From contig JARLHC010000165.1 of assembly GCA_031292455.1 (NCBI GenBank), positions 1-59,173 of the forward strand: 59,173 nt of DNA. The letters run 5' to 3'. The DNA is from Ignavibacteriaceae bacterium (GTDB lineage Bacteria; Bacteroidota; Ignavibacteria; Ignavibacteriales; Ignavibacteriaceae). The stretch's first letter is position 1, and the number at the start of each line of letters is the position of its first letter. Shown here piece after piece: positions 45,119-54,722 of this stretch. Below the pieces are notes generated by a model. It saw nothing but the letters and a program-made list of their open reading frames with translations, was not told where the DNA came from and did no database searches. A program made the translations under genes and the position numbers.

Positions 45119-47218
45119 ATGAAGAATTTATTTATAATAATTTTGCTTGCTTTGTCTTTCGTTAATTTTATGAATGCACAGCAAAAAGATACACTCTCAT
45201 TTAAATACCCATCCGATATTCAAATCACTGCACCCCGGATGAATGCTCCTCTAAACGAAATCCCTTTTGCAACAAGTATTATCGGGACTGATATATTAAA
45301 TGAAATACCCCGCACAATATCTCTCGATGAAGCTGTAAAACTTGTACCGGGACTTAAAGTAGATAATCAATCCGATGCTGAAAGAATTCATGTCTCCATA
45401 AGAGGACAGGGAATATTAACCGAAAGAGGTACTCGTGGAATAAATGTTTTGGTTGACGGTATTCCAATGAACGATCCTACTGGTTTTGTCCCGGACTTTT
45501 TTAACATCGATTTTAATAATGTTGAAAAAATTGAAGTCCTCAGAGGTTCTGCTGCCGCTCTCTTCGGCGGCTCTGCTTCTGGTGGAATTATTAGTGTTAC
45601 AACACAGAATGCTCCTCATGTCCCCCTCTTCGGCGAAGTTTTCGGAACTGGTGGTTCAAATGGTTTCTGGAAAGCTGCAGGAAAATTTGGTGGAGAATCA
45701 AACAATACTAATTATTTAGTCAACTTTTCCCGTACTATGGGAGATGGTTACAGACAGCATGAACATTTCTGGGGAAATTTTGTCTCCGGGAAAATGACTT
45801 ACACACCTTCTGAAAATGTTACATTAACCCCTCTTTTTACTTATACAGATATGTATCATGAAAATCCGGAAGGCGTTAATGATTCTCTTTATACCTTGGA
45901 TCCCAAAATCCCGAATGGTGCTTCTTTTCAGGATAATGAATATATTGAAACCAGCCGTATTACTACAGGACTTACTGGCATCATTAAATTTGCAGAAAAC
46001 CAGGACGTTCGGTTTGATGGATATGTAAAAAGAGGAACTTTTACGGAATCTTCCAACGGTTCATATAATATTGAAACTCTTACTACTCCCGGTGCTTCTG
46101 TTCAATATGACCTTGGATTTGGCTCAGCAGATGGTTTTTATAAAAATACTATCAGCGCAGGTATCGATCTGAGCGGACAAAACATGGACCAGCACAACGT
46201 TGCCCATTTCGATCAACTGTCAAGAGGAGTCGCTGATTCCATAGAGGCCTTACAAAAAATTAAACAAACCGGTTTGGGACTTTTCTTATCTGATAAAATT
46301 GACTTCGGAAAAGAATGGAGCGCCATGCTTAGCATAAGGTATGATAAAATTCATAATGAACTTACTGATGCAATTAATGATTCTGTTAACGGTAGTGCTG
46401 ATTTTAACAGAGCTACGGGACGCATAGGTGTTACCTATTCCCCAATGAAAGAAATTAATTTCTTTGCTAATTGGGGACAGGGATTCCTTCCTCCGGCTAC
46501 CGATGAACTGTTAAATAATCCTAATTCATGGGGCGGTTTTAATAAAAGCCTTACTTTTGCTACATCCAATAGTTATGATCTCGGTTTAAGAGGCGCTTTA
46601 TTGAATAACAACTTGTATTATGATCTTTCCGGATTTTATGAAACTACAAACAATGATTTCGATCGTTTCAGGATTCCGGTTCCTGGCAGAGATCTTATGG
46701 ACTTTTACAAAAACGTAGGTTCTACACGTAGAATAGGTCTCGAATTTTATGGCGCGTATTTCCCTGTTAAAGATTTGGAATTCCAGGTAGCTTATACTTA
46801 TTCAAACTTCAAGTATACTAATTCCAGCCCAATTCAAATTGTAATGGACGATCCTACAGATTTACGATATATTAGTGATGGTAATTATTTACCCAATTCG
46901 CCCATGCATCAGTTATATGTTGATCTCCAGTATACTTTTATCCCTGGATTATCTGCCGGTGTAAGCGCTGAAACTTATAGCAAAGCATATATCGACGGTG
47001 CTAATATTGAATCTGAAGCTGTCCCCGCATATACTCTTCTTCATGCACGTATAATTTATAAACTGCCAATAAAGAGTATTCCTATTGAGGTTAGCTTAAG
47101 TGGAAGAAATCTTGGTAATGTCAAATATGTGGCTTTTTCAGAACCAGATCCAAGCGGTAATTCTTATCAGGCCGGTGCCGGTTCGGAATATTTCGCAGGT
47201 TTAAGACTCAGATTCTGA
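45119..47218 (+). CDS. TonB-dependent outer-membrane receptor 1
   Basis: 699 residues with signal peptide (to NAQQ, about residue 21). Plug domain about 40-170 with HVSIRGQG, GINVLVDGIPMNDPTG, VEKIEVLRGSAAALFGG and GGIISVTT, all standard. The barrel ends EYFAGLRLRF with the terminal phenylalanine. No carboxypeptidase-like N-terminal domain, so not of the SusC type. Probably imports a metal chelate or vitamin; no substrate can be read. A terminator follows at 47225. Confidence 0.9.
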   Translation: MKNLFIIILLALSFVNFMNAQQKDTLSFKYPSDIQITAPRMNAPLNEIPFATSIIGTDILNEIPRTISLDEAVKLVPGLKVDNQSDAERIHVSIRGQGILTERGTRGINVLVDGIPMNDPTGFVPDFFNIDFNNVEKIEVLRGSAAALFGGSASGGIISVTTQNAPHVPLFGEVFGTGGSNGFWKAAGKFGGESNNTNYLVNFSRTMGDGYRQHEHFWGNFVSGKMTYTPSENVTLTPLFTYTDMYHENPEGVNDSLYTLDPKIPNGASFQDNEYIETSRITTGLTGIIKFAENQDVRFDGYVKRGTFTESSNGSYNIETLTTPGASVQYDLGFGSADGFYKNTISAGIDLSGQNMDQHNVAHFDQLSRGVADSIEALQKIKQTGLGLFLSDKIDFGKEWSAMLSIRYDKIHNELTDAINDSVNGSADFNRATGRIGVTYSPMKEINFFANWGQGFLPPATDELLNNPNSWGGFNKSLTFATSNSYDLGLRGALLNNNLYYDLSGFYETTNNDFDRFRIPVPGRDLMDFYKNVGSTRRIGLEFYGAYFPVKDLEFQVAYTYSNFKYTNSSPIQIVMDDPTDLRYISDGNYLPNSPMHQLYVDLQYTFIPGLSAGVSAETYSKAYIDGANIESEAVPAYTLLHARIIYKLPIKSIPIEVSLSGRNLGNVKYVAFSEPDPSGNSYQAGAGSEYFAGLRLRF

Positions 47219-47224
47219 TAACTT

Positions 47225-47256
47225 AATCCCTCTCCCTTTAAGGAAGAGGGATTTTT
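47225..47256 (+). terminator. Rho-independent terminator of receptor 1
   Basis: AATCCCTC (47225-47232) pairs with GAGGGATT (47246-47253); the stem runs into a T-rich end. The next gene starts 25 bp later, so some read-through is possible. Confidence 0.78.
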
Positions 47257-47280
47257 AATATAATTATAAAGGATAATAAC

Positions 47281-47742
47281 ATGCTCCTCACACATCTTCA
47301 TTTAATGCTTAACCATATCCCGATTTTTGGAACAATCGTACTATTCTTCCTTATGGGCTATGCAGTTATCTATAAAAAGGAAAATCTGGTAAGAATATAT
47401 CTATGGTGGTTTGTTGTCACTGCACTGATTACCGTTCCGGTTTTCCTGACCGGCGATCCGTCATCAGAATATTTGAAGACATTCTTGCCGGGTGTTAATA
47501 ACGATACAATTGAGAACCATGAAACATTCGGATATATTTCTTTCATTATCATTCTGATTCTTGGGCTATCAGCTATAATTGCCTTACGATTATTCAGAAA
47601 TAAGGAGATTATTCCTTCATGGTTTAAATATTTTTTCCTTATTGTTTCATTTATTTGCATGTTAGCTATATCCTGGACAGGTAAAACAGGAGGTGAAATC
47701 AGACATGACGAAATTACTTCTGGAAATACCACTGTAAAATAG
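47281..47742 (+). CDS. Four-helix membrane protein, DUF2231-like
   Basis: 153 residues with four membrane helices (about 10-30, 38-56, 83-103 and 114-132). Histidines H5, H7, H12 and H80 (NHIPIFG, ENHETFG) and H142 (GEIRHDEI) are placed near membrane faces, as in DUF2231 proteins that resemble b-type cytochromes; heme binding is inference. It stands between two TonB-dependent receptor genes on the same strand, so a part in iron, copper or heme handling is plausible. Confidence 0.72.
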   Translation: MLLTHLHLMLNHIPIFGTIVLFFLMGYAVIYKKENLVRIYLWWFVVTALITVPVFLTGDPSSEYLKTFLPGVNNDTIENHETFGYISFIIILILGLSAIIALRLFRNKEIIPSWFKYFFLIVSFICMLAISWTGKTGGEIRHDEITSGNTTVK

Positions 47743-47772
47743 ATTATATTAGGTGAATAATTAATCGTCCCT

Positions 47773-49893
47773 ATGTATAATAAACTGATAATTTTATTAT
47801 TCACCTTATCATTTATTTTCCTTTCCATTTCATCTATTTTACCACAGGAAAAGGGAGAAAAAGACAGCCTGAAATATGAAATTCAGGAAGTTACTATCCT
47901 TGGAACCAGAACTGTTGAGAAGATTATTGACCTTCCCTTTTCAGTTTTCCGCGTTGATAAAGAGGACCTTTTATACGGAATTAAAGAGTCAGCTAAGGAT
48001 ATTCTTACCGATGTACCTGGCCTGTTCCTGCAATCACGGTATGGTAATCAGGATTTAAAAATATCTATCCGGGGTTTTGGAACCCGCTCTAACTCCGGTA
48101 TCAGGGGAGTTAAAATATTGCAGGACGGGATACCTGAATCTGAACCCGATGGTGAGACAATAATAGATGATATCGATTTTAATTCTCTTGGGACCGTTGA
48201 AGTTGTTAAAGGAAATCTCTCCTCTCTTTATGCCAATTCTCCCGGCGGTATAATTAATTTTGTTTCTGATCTCTACTTCCCCTATGATTATTCTGCATTA
48301 ATTAACCAGGTCGGCAGGTTTGGTTATAGGCAGAATGGATTTAAACTTGGACTTAAAAATGAAAATAATCGATTCCTTCTTTCATATAATTACCGGAATC
48401 TCGACGGGTACCGGCAGCATAGCAATGAGTATCAGCATCTCGTAAATGCTGCCTACGAAGGATACTTAGGCCGGGGCACAATCACAATTCTTGGTAATTT
48501 TGTCAACGGTCTTAATAAACTCCCCGGTTCCCTTACAAAAGATCAATTTGACGCTGATCCTTTCCAGGCTAACCCTTTGGCCATCTCCTTCGATTTTAAA
48601 AGGATCACTAAGAAAGGAAGAATTGGAATAAAATATAAAATGGAAATTGATGAAGCGGAAAAAAATGAGATCGAGGTTACAGGTTATGGCGGTATAAAAG
48701 AACTTGAAAGTGCCGATAATCTGAACTATATAATCTCCACAAGATATTCTTTGGGTTCCTTTATCAGATACACTAACCGGTCTGAATTATTCAGCCGGAA
48801 TAACGTTTTTACTTGTGGAATGGATTATGCCTACCAATCTGGCCCCGTTTCTGATTTTGATAATATGTTCGGGAATAAAGGAATCTCTGTCCAAAACGAA
48901 TACATTGAAAGTCTTAGCAATGTTGGATTTTATATGTTAAACCATTTTAATATCATACCCGATATGTTTGATCTTTTCCTTTCTGGAAGATTCGACCGTA
49001 ATGTTTATGAAAGAAATATTTCTATCCCTTTCGGGTTTGCAGATACTAACAGAATATTTCAGAAATTCGCACCTAAGATAGCTCTTAATTATAAACTCTC
49101 TCCCTCTGTTGCTCTTTATACTTCCTATGGAATTGGATTTGACTTCCCTGCGCTTTCTGAACTTGCTAACACTCCATTATCAAGCAATATTAAATATTCA
49201 ATAAATCCCGATCTCAATGTTGAAAAATCTGAAAACTTTGAATTTGGTATAAAAGGAAATATAATTACTCCTGACCGGGATTTTCTGAGAAAACTTTCAT
49301 TTGAATTTACTTTTTTCGATTATGTTATAAGCAATGAAATTGTTTCCTTTGTTATCAATCAAACTACATATTTCCGCAATGCTGCTAAAACTAACAGACT
49401 TGGAATAGAGGCAGGATTAAAAAGTGAGCCCTTCAAAAGTATGGAACTTACACTTAATTATACTATTACTGATTTTAAATACCTTAATTATCCGGCCTTG
49501 ATAAATACTCCTTTAGGAATCACTAATGACGATTATTCCGGGAATTTTGTCCCTTCGGTTCCGGGAAATATTTTAAACTTTATCCTGAACTATGAATTTG
49601 AAATCTCTGATAATATCTCGGGACTTCTTCAGTGGGACTGCGATTATATCTCTTCAATGTGGGTTAATGATCAAAATTCTGAAAGAACATCCTCCTATTT
49701 CTATGCTAATGTGATGGCAGGAATGAACTGTTCCTTTAATAATTTTAATGCAGTTCTTTATATTGGCGAAGGAAATATTTTTGATAAAAGGTACTCCGGA
49801 TTCATTAATATAAATGACTTTAATGGACAATATTATGAGACAGGAGAACCAAGAAATTTTTATTCAGGATTAAATATTAGCTATAATCTCTAA
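47773..49893 (+). CDS. TonB-dependent outer-membrane receptor 2
   Basis: 706 residues with signal peptide (to about residue 28). Plug about 40-170: EIQEVTILGTRTVEKI, KISIRGFGTRSNSGIRG, ILQDGIPESEPDGET, VEVVKGNLSSLYANSPGG and IINFVSD. The barrel ends FYSGLNISYNL. Similar to iron-complex receptors; substrate unknown. Its stop is one base before the start of the secreted propeller gene, so the two are coupled and perhaps work on the same ligand. Confidence 0.9.
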   Translation: MYNKLIILLFTLSFIFLSISSILPQEKGEKDSLKYEIQEVTILGTRTVEKIIDLPFSVFRVDKEDLLYGIKESAKDILTDVPGLFLQSRYGNQDLKISIRGFGTRSNSGIRGVKILQDGIPESEPDGETIIDDIDFNSLGTVEVVKGNLSSLYANSPGGIINFVSDLYFPYDYSALINQVGRFGYRQNGFKLGLKNENNRFLLSYNYRNLDGYRQHSNEYQHLVNAAYEGYLGRGTITILGNFVNGLNKLPGSLTKDQFDADPFQANPLAISFDFKRITKKGRIGIKYKMEIDEAEKNEIEVTGYGGIKELESADNLNYIISTRYSLGSFIRYTNRSELFSRNNVFTCGMDYAYQSGPVSDFDNMFGNKGISVQNEYIESLSNVGFYMLNHFNIIPDMFDLFLSGRFDRNVYERNISIPFGFADTNRIFQKFAPKIALNYKLSPSVALYTSYGIGFDFPALSELANTPLSSNIKYSINPDLNVEKSENFEFGIKGNIITPDRDFLRKLSFEFTFFDYVISNEIVSFVINQTTYFRNAAKTNRLGIEAGLKSEPFKSMELTLNYTITDFKYLNYPALINTPLGITNDDYSGNFVPSVPGNILNFILNYEFEISDNISGLLQWDCDYISSMWVNDQNSERTSSYFYANVMAGMNCSFNNFNAVLYIGEGNIFDKRYSGFININDFNGQYYETGEPRNFYSGLNISYNL

Positions 49894-49894
49894 T

Positions 49895-51505
49895 ATGTAT
49901 CTTAATTTCTACTCTTGTATTGTTCTCCTTGCTTTAACCCTGATTGGCTCATTGAATTATGCTCAGGAAAACTTCCGCATTTTCCCAAGCCCTGTAACTC
50001 AGACTGAACCGGTAATCAGCATAAACCCCGTAAATCCAAACATTATTGCAGTAAGCGCAAAAACTATAAACACAGCTACTACATTTACGAGTGAAGGTAT
50101 TTATGTCTCCGGTAATGGAGGGTTAACATGGAACGGTTCTGATACTTGTAAAGGACAGTCAATTTTGAACCACGGTGGAAGCCCTCAGTTAATGATCGAT
50201 AGAAATGAACGGCTGATTATCACTCATATAGGCAATCCCCAGTTATTTGCTGGTATTTATAGCCACTATTCAAATGATCTCGGTTTTACCTGGACACCTG
50301 CTTACACAATTTCTGACCAGCAGCCTGAGGATAAAGGATCATCTGCAATCGATAATTTCAATTCCAGTCCTTATTACTCCAAACTCTATACGGCATGGGT
50401 AAATCAGTCCATTCCGGCTAATCCTGTCTCATTTTCTTATTCCACTAACAGCGGTGAAAGCTGGATTGCTCCTAAACTAATAAACAATAATGCTGCAGAA
50501 AGAAGTTCCGGCGGTTTTGTCAAAATAAGTAAAGATGGAAAAGTTTATATCTCCTGGGCTTATATATCTGGGGTTGCTCCTTTTATTGAAGATTCCGTTG
50601 GTTTGGCTTTTTCCTCCGATGGCGGAGATAACTGGTCAGTAAACCAATCCATTTTTAATGTTAACGGCATCTTCGGTACCCTTCATTCTAAAAATGGTAT
50701 CCGCGTTAATGGACTTCCACAGTTGGCAATTGATAATTCAAATGGTCCGCGCAGCGGCTGGCTTTATATAGTTACTACCGAAATAAACCATTCCCCTGCC
50801 GGTAGCGATCCTGATATTATTCTGCATTATTCATCCGATGGCGGTAATTCATGGTCTGCTGGGATAAGAGTCAACCAGGATCCTCTGAATGACGGTAAGA
50901 TCCAATATTTCCCCGCTATTGATGTAGATAGCTCGGGTGGAATAAATATTCTCTTTTACGATGACAGGAATACTTCATCTGATTCAGCAGAAGTCTGGCT
51001 GGCAAGATCTACCGATGGGGGAAGCTCCTGGAAAGAACAGGTTGTTTCTGACCATAGATTCCAACCAAAACCGATTTCCGGAGGATCATCTAATTACCAG
51101 GGAGACCATATCGCCCTTACTTCGTCAGGTAATAAACTATATGCTTTATGGATGGATGATTTCTCAGGTATTTACCAGATATGGATTAAAATTTTGAGTC
51201 TCAATATCTTAAGTGCAAACGATTCTAATAAGTATCCCTCTGATTTTGAATTATTGCAGAACTATCCCAACCCCTTTAATCCTGAAACAAATATTACTTT
51301 TACAATCCCCCAAAGATCATTTACTTCTCTTAAAATTTATGATTTGTTAGGAAGAGAAAAAGCTGTCCTTATAAATAATGAATTGGATTACGGCACACAT
51401 ACAATTAAATTTATCCCTGATAAATCCCTTCCCGGCGGAGTTTATTTCTATCGGTTGCAGAATGGAAAGTATTCCGCTTCTAAAAAACTCATCCTGATAA
51501 AATAA
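49895..51505 (+). CDS. Secreted sialidase-fold (BNR) protein with type IX-like sorting tail
   Basis: 536 residues with signal peptide (to NYAQ). Repeated Asp-box-like turns of the beta-propeller are seen: SGNGGLTW, SNDLGFTW, STNSGESW, SSDGGDNW, SSDGGNSW and STDGGSSW, about one per blade. The final 80 residues begin LLQNYPNPFNPETNI, the sorting tail typical of this phylum, ending in SASKKLILIK. No catalytic sialidase residues are obvious, so a binding or structural role is likely. Coupled to receptor 2. Confidence 0.86.
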   Translation: MYLNFYSCIVLLALTLIGSLNYAQENFRIFPSPVTQTEPVISINPVNPNIIAVSAKTINTATTFTSEGIYVSGNGGLTWNGSDTCKGQSILNHGGSPQLMIDRNERLIITHIGNPQLFAGIYSHYSNDLGFTWTPAYTISDQQPEDKGSSAIDNFNSSPYYSKLYTAWVNQSIPANPVSFSYSTNSGESWIAPKLINNNAAERSSGGFVKISKDGKVYISWAYISGVAPFIEDSVGLAFSSDGGDNWSVNQSIFNVNGIFGTLHSKNGIRVNGLPQLAIDNSNGPRSGWLYIVTTEINHSPAGSDPDIILHYSSDGGNSWSAGIRVNQDPLNDGKIQYFPAIDVDSSGGINILFYDDRNTSSDSAEVWLARSTDGGSSWKEQVVSDHRFQPKPISGGSSNYQGDHIALTSSGNKLYALWMDDFSGIYQIWIKILSLNILSANDSNKYPSDFELLQNYPNPFNPETNITFTIPQRSFTSLKIYDLLGREKAVLINNELDYGTHTIKFIPDKSLPGGVYFYRLQNGKYSASKKLILIK

Positions 51506-51543
51506 CTCGGTATAATAAAAGTATTAAGCTGAATTAATCTCGG

Positions 51544-51921
51544 TTATTTGAGAAGCAAACCTACTTTCATAATAAGGTCCTGCGAATCGAAAGGTTTTAT
51601 TATAATATCATCCCCCCCTGCTTTAAAAGCTCTGTCCTTATCTTCCTGACTTGTTTTGGCTGTTACAAATATGAATGGAATCGATCTGTATTTTTCATTT
51701 TCTCTTACCTTCTCACAGAATAAAAATCCATCCATTTCTTCCATTGTAACATCGCATAAAACCAGGTCTACACTTTCTTCTTCAAGAATTTTGAATCCTC
51801 CCATTGCTCCGGAGGATTCAAATATTGTATAATTATTTGCTTTGAGATGATGGCCAATTAATTTCCTTATTGTTAGGTCATCATCTATTATAAGGATCGA
51901 TTTTTTATGATCATCATCCAT
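51544..51921 (-). CDS. Single-domain response regulator
   Basis: 125 residues, receiver domain only: DDD at 13-15, D57 (LVLCDVTM), T88 region (FVTAKTS) and K108 (IKPF). Lacks an output domain, so it may pass phosphate on or bind a partner. It is the last gene of the kinase / sigma-54 activator / receiver unit, 30 bp from the activator gene. Confidence 0.92.
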   Translation of the reverse strand: MDDDHKKSILIIDDDLTIRKLIGHHLKANNYTIFESSGAMGGFKILEEESVDLVLCDVTMEEMDGFLFCEKVRENEKYRSIPFIFVTAKTSQEDKDRAFKAGGDDIIIKPFDSQDLIMKVGLLLK

Positions 51922-51951
51922 AAGTTTTTCTTAATTGGTAAACTTCTTGTA

Positions 51952-53334
51952 TCATTCCGTCGTTCTTAGTTCAATATTATATTTTTCCATCAACCTGTAT
52001 ATTGTGGCCCTGCCTAATTGCAGCTTTCTGGCAGCTTCAACTATATTACCGTTTGTTATCTTCAGCGCATGCTTTATAGATTCTTCTTTTAATTTCTCAA
52101 ATGGAATTATATCATCATCGCTGAATAATGCTCCGCTTAACTCATAATTCCCTTTCCCCTCGGCATTTTTTATATGTGGCGGCAGATCATCTGCATCAAT
52201 CATATTCGTTTCGGATATGATTATGCTTCTTTCAATTGTATTCTCCATCTCCCTTATATTCCCGGGCCACGAATAATCATAAATCAGCTTTATGGCTTTC
52301 TTTGTGAACCCCTTAATATCTTTACCTAATTTCTTGTTCATAACATCAAGAAAATGATATGCAATTATCAGTATATCCCCTTTTCTGTGCCGCAATGGGG
52401 GAATAAATATAGGAAATGAATTTAGCCTGTAGTAAAGATCCTCCCTGAATTCCTTGTGATCAACTGCCTGCTTCAGGTCCCTGTTGGTAGCTGATATTAT
52501 CCTTACATCAGTCTTTATTGTTTCTGTGCCTCCAACTCTCTCAAATGTTCTTTCCTGTATAACACGCAATAGCTTTGCCTGAAGCAGCATTTCAAGTTCA
52601 CCTACTTCATCAAGAAATATCGTCCCTTCATTGGCTATCTCAAACTTCCCTAATTTCCTCTGGTGCGCTCCTGTAAAAGAACCTCTCTCGTGACCAAATA
52701 ATTCGCTTTCAAGAAGTTCCCGCGGAATCGATGCACAATTTACTACTACAAAGGGTTTCTCCTTCCGCCTCCCGTTATAATGTATAGCTCGTGCAATTAG
52801 TTCTTTCCCGGTTCCGCTTTCGCCATATATTAACACCGTAATTTCATTGTTGAGAACTTTCGTTACAAGCTTGAATACATCCTGCATCTTCCCATCCGCA
52901 GAAATTATGTTATCAAAACTGTATTCTTTCTTCAAATTCTCCCTTAGATTATCAACTTCCTTCGTAAGATCATAATGCTTTATTGCATTCTTTATAGAGG
53001 GCTCAAGGCGCTGTGTATCTAATGGCTTTGTGAAATAATCAAAAGCTCCAAGTTTTAGTGATTCAACCGCCCTCTCTATTACTCCCTGAGCACTTACCAT
53101 AATGACCGGAAGGTTTTCATCATACTGCTTTACCCGTTTAAGAGTTTCAATGCCATCAAGACCCGGCATCATTATATCCAGCAGTATTAAATCCGGTCTC
53201 GCCTGAAGTCTTCTCAGCATATCCTCCCCGTTATCAAAAACTTCAATTTCATATTTCCATTTATCTTTTACCCAAAACGCAAGAAGCTTGGAAATTGCTT
53301 GCTCGTCATCTACAATAAAAATTAATTTTCCCAC
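51952..53334 (-). CDS. NtrC-family sigma-54-dependent response regulator
   Basis: 460 residues: receiver (D53 in LLDIMMP), AAA+ domain with Walker A GESGTGKE (171-178), the sigma-54-contact loop GSFTGA (218-223, a common variant of GAFTGA), and a Fis-type helix-turn-helix at the end (GNIVEAARKLQLGRATIYRL). Activates RpoN promoters when phosphorylated. AAGGA before the ATG. It follows the kinase gene by 19 bp, so that kinase is the likely partner. Confidence 0.96.
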   Translation of the reverse strand: MGKLIFIVDDEQAISKLLAFWVKDKWKYEIEVFDNGEDMLRRLQARPDLILLDIMMPGLDGIETLKRVKQYDENLPVIMVSAQGVIERAVESLKLGAFDYFTKPLDTQRLEPSIKNAIKHYDLTKEVDNLRENLKKEYSFDNIISADGKMQDVFKLVTKVLNNEITVLIYGESGTGKELIARAIHYNGRRKEKPFVVVNCASIPRELLESELFGHERGSFTGAHQRKLGKFEIANEGTIFLDEVGELEMLLQAKLLRVIQERTFERVGGTETIKTDVRIISATNRDLKQAVDHKEFREDLYYRLNSFPIFIPPLRHRKGDILIIAYHFLDVMNKKLGKDIKGFTKKAIKLIYDYSWPGNIREMENTIERSIIISETNMIDADDLPPHIKNAEGKGNYELSGALFSDDDIIPFEKLKEESIKHALKITNGNIVEAARKLQLGRATIYRLMEKYNIELRTTE

Positions 53335-53353
53335 ATTAAATCCTTTTTATTAT

Positions 53354-54541
53354 TTATAAGTTTTTTTTAGGTAATTTAATCGCAAAAGTTGTCCCTTTGC
53401 CGGCTTCACTTTGTACTCTGATAAATCCTTTGTGCAGATCAACTATCTGTTTTACAAAGACCAGCCCTAATCCTGTCCCCGCTATTTCAGTTCCTGGCCT
53501 GTTTACACGATAAAACTTTTGAAATATATACGGCAGATCTATTTCCGGAATTCCGATTCCTGTATCGCTTATTACTATTTCTATTTCATTAAATAAATTC
53601 TTTGCAATTATTTTAATTCTTCCCTTTTCATTGGTAAACTTTATTGCATTATTTAACAGTCTGCCCATCGTCTGTATTATTCTCTCTTTATCCCCCTCTA
53701 TAATTATTTCTTCTTCCGGAAAATCACTTGTCACCGCTATATTTTTAGCCTGAGCACTTTTAATATGTGCCTGGATAACTTCATTTAGCATTTCTATTGC
53801 ATCGAACTTTAGTTTTACTATCTCAATTTTCCCCCCTTCAAGCTTTGAAATATCCAGTATATCATTTATTAAACGGGCAAGCCTTTTCCCTTCATTTAGT
53901 ATAGTGGAATTAAATTCTGATTTCATTTCATCCGGCATATCTGGATCGGAATCTATCGTTTCTGAAAACCCGATTATCGATGCAAGTGGCGTCCTTAATT
54001 CATGAGATATATTGGAAACAAACTCGCTTTTCATCTTATTCAATTCATCAAGAAGTGACTTCCGCTGGTTGGCCCTCTGCCGCTCAATTGATATTAGCCT
54101 GTTTGCCTCTATTAGCTTTATCTTCAGATTTTCTATTTCATCTGTTATTTCTCTTAAATGTGTTATGTTCTTCCCTACAAGTATTATTTCACTCATTTTA
54201 CCATTCTGATATACAGGTTTTGCATTTATATCAAATAGAATTTCTTTCCCCCGGTATGAATAAAATGAGACCTCAAATGTTAGCTCCGGTTTCCCCTCTA
54301 TAAGATCGTTAAATGCCTTCATCGCTTCTTCTTTATGCTTTGTTGCTATTAAATCAACAATATGATGATTCAATATATCAACTTCTTTAAATTCCAGCAT
54401 CTGAAGGCCATTAGAATTGACTTTTGTTATTAATCCCCCCCTGTTAAGTATAAATATAAGATCCTCTTCCAACTCTAGGATTATATCAACTTTACTTTGA
54501 AGTATATCAGGATCTGTATCTTTTTTATTAGTAGTATTCAT
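53354..54541 (-). CDS. PAS-domain histidine kinase, probable partner of the NtrC-like regulator
   Basis: 395 residues, no membrane helix: PAS domain (about 15-130, DLIFILNRGGLITKVNSNG), a coiled linker (135-170), HisKA with H180 (ISHELRTPL) and ATPase domain with NNAIKFT, DTGIGIP and GTGLGLVFV. Soluble sensor of a cytoplasmic signal. First gene of the three-gene unit; no promoter consensus could be recognised in the 181 bp upstream. Confidence 0.93.
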   Translation of the reverse strand: MNTTNKKDTDPDILQSKVDIILELEEDLIFILNRGGLITKVNSNGLQMLEFKEVDILNHHIVDLIATKHKEEAMKAFNDLIEGKPELTFEVSFYSYRGKEILFDINAKPVYQNGKMSEIILVGKNITHLREITDEIENLKIKLIEANRLISIERQRANQRKSLLDELNKMKSEFVSNISHELRTPLASIIGFSETIDSDPDMPDEMKSEFNSTILNEGKRLARLINDILDISKLEGGKIEIVKLKFDAIEMLNEVIQAHIKSAQAKNIAVTSDFPEEEIIIEGDKERIIQTMGRLLNNAIKFTNEKGRIKIIAKNLFNEIEIVISDTGIGIPEIDLPYIFQKFYRVNRPGTEIAGTGLGLVFVKQIVDLHKGFIRVQSEAGKGTTFAIKLPKKNL

Positions 54542-54722
54542 TTAATTTCATATGTATCAAAGTGATGCATAAGTGTAAGTACTGAAAATATAATGTTTTT
54601 GCTATTAAATCAATTAAAATTTGCCGGATGAACCGATATATTTTGAGACTCCCGGCTGTATCAATTAAATGCACTAACCTTTTTTTGGTAGGAAATAGAG
54701 TGGTCTATAAAGTCAATAATGA

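Noticed and set aside
54542-54722. Possible terminator (GCCGG ... CCGGC) after the DUF4175-type gene
   Set aside because: Five-base stem with a loop of about 24 and no U-run; too weak to call.
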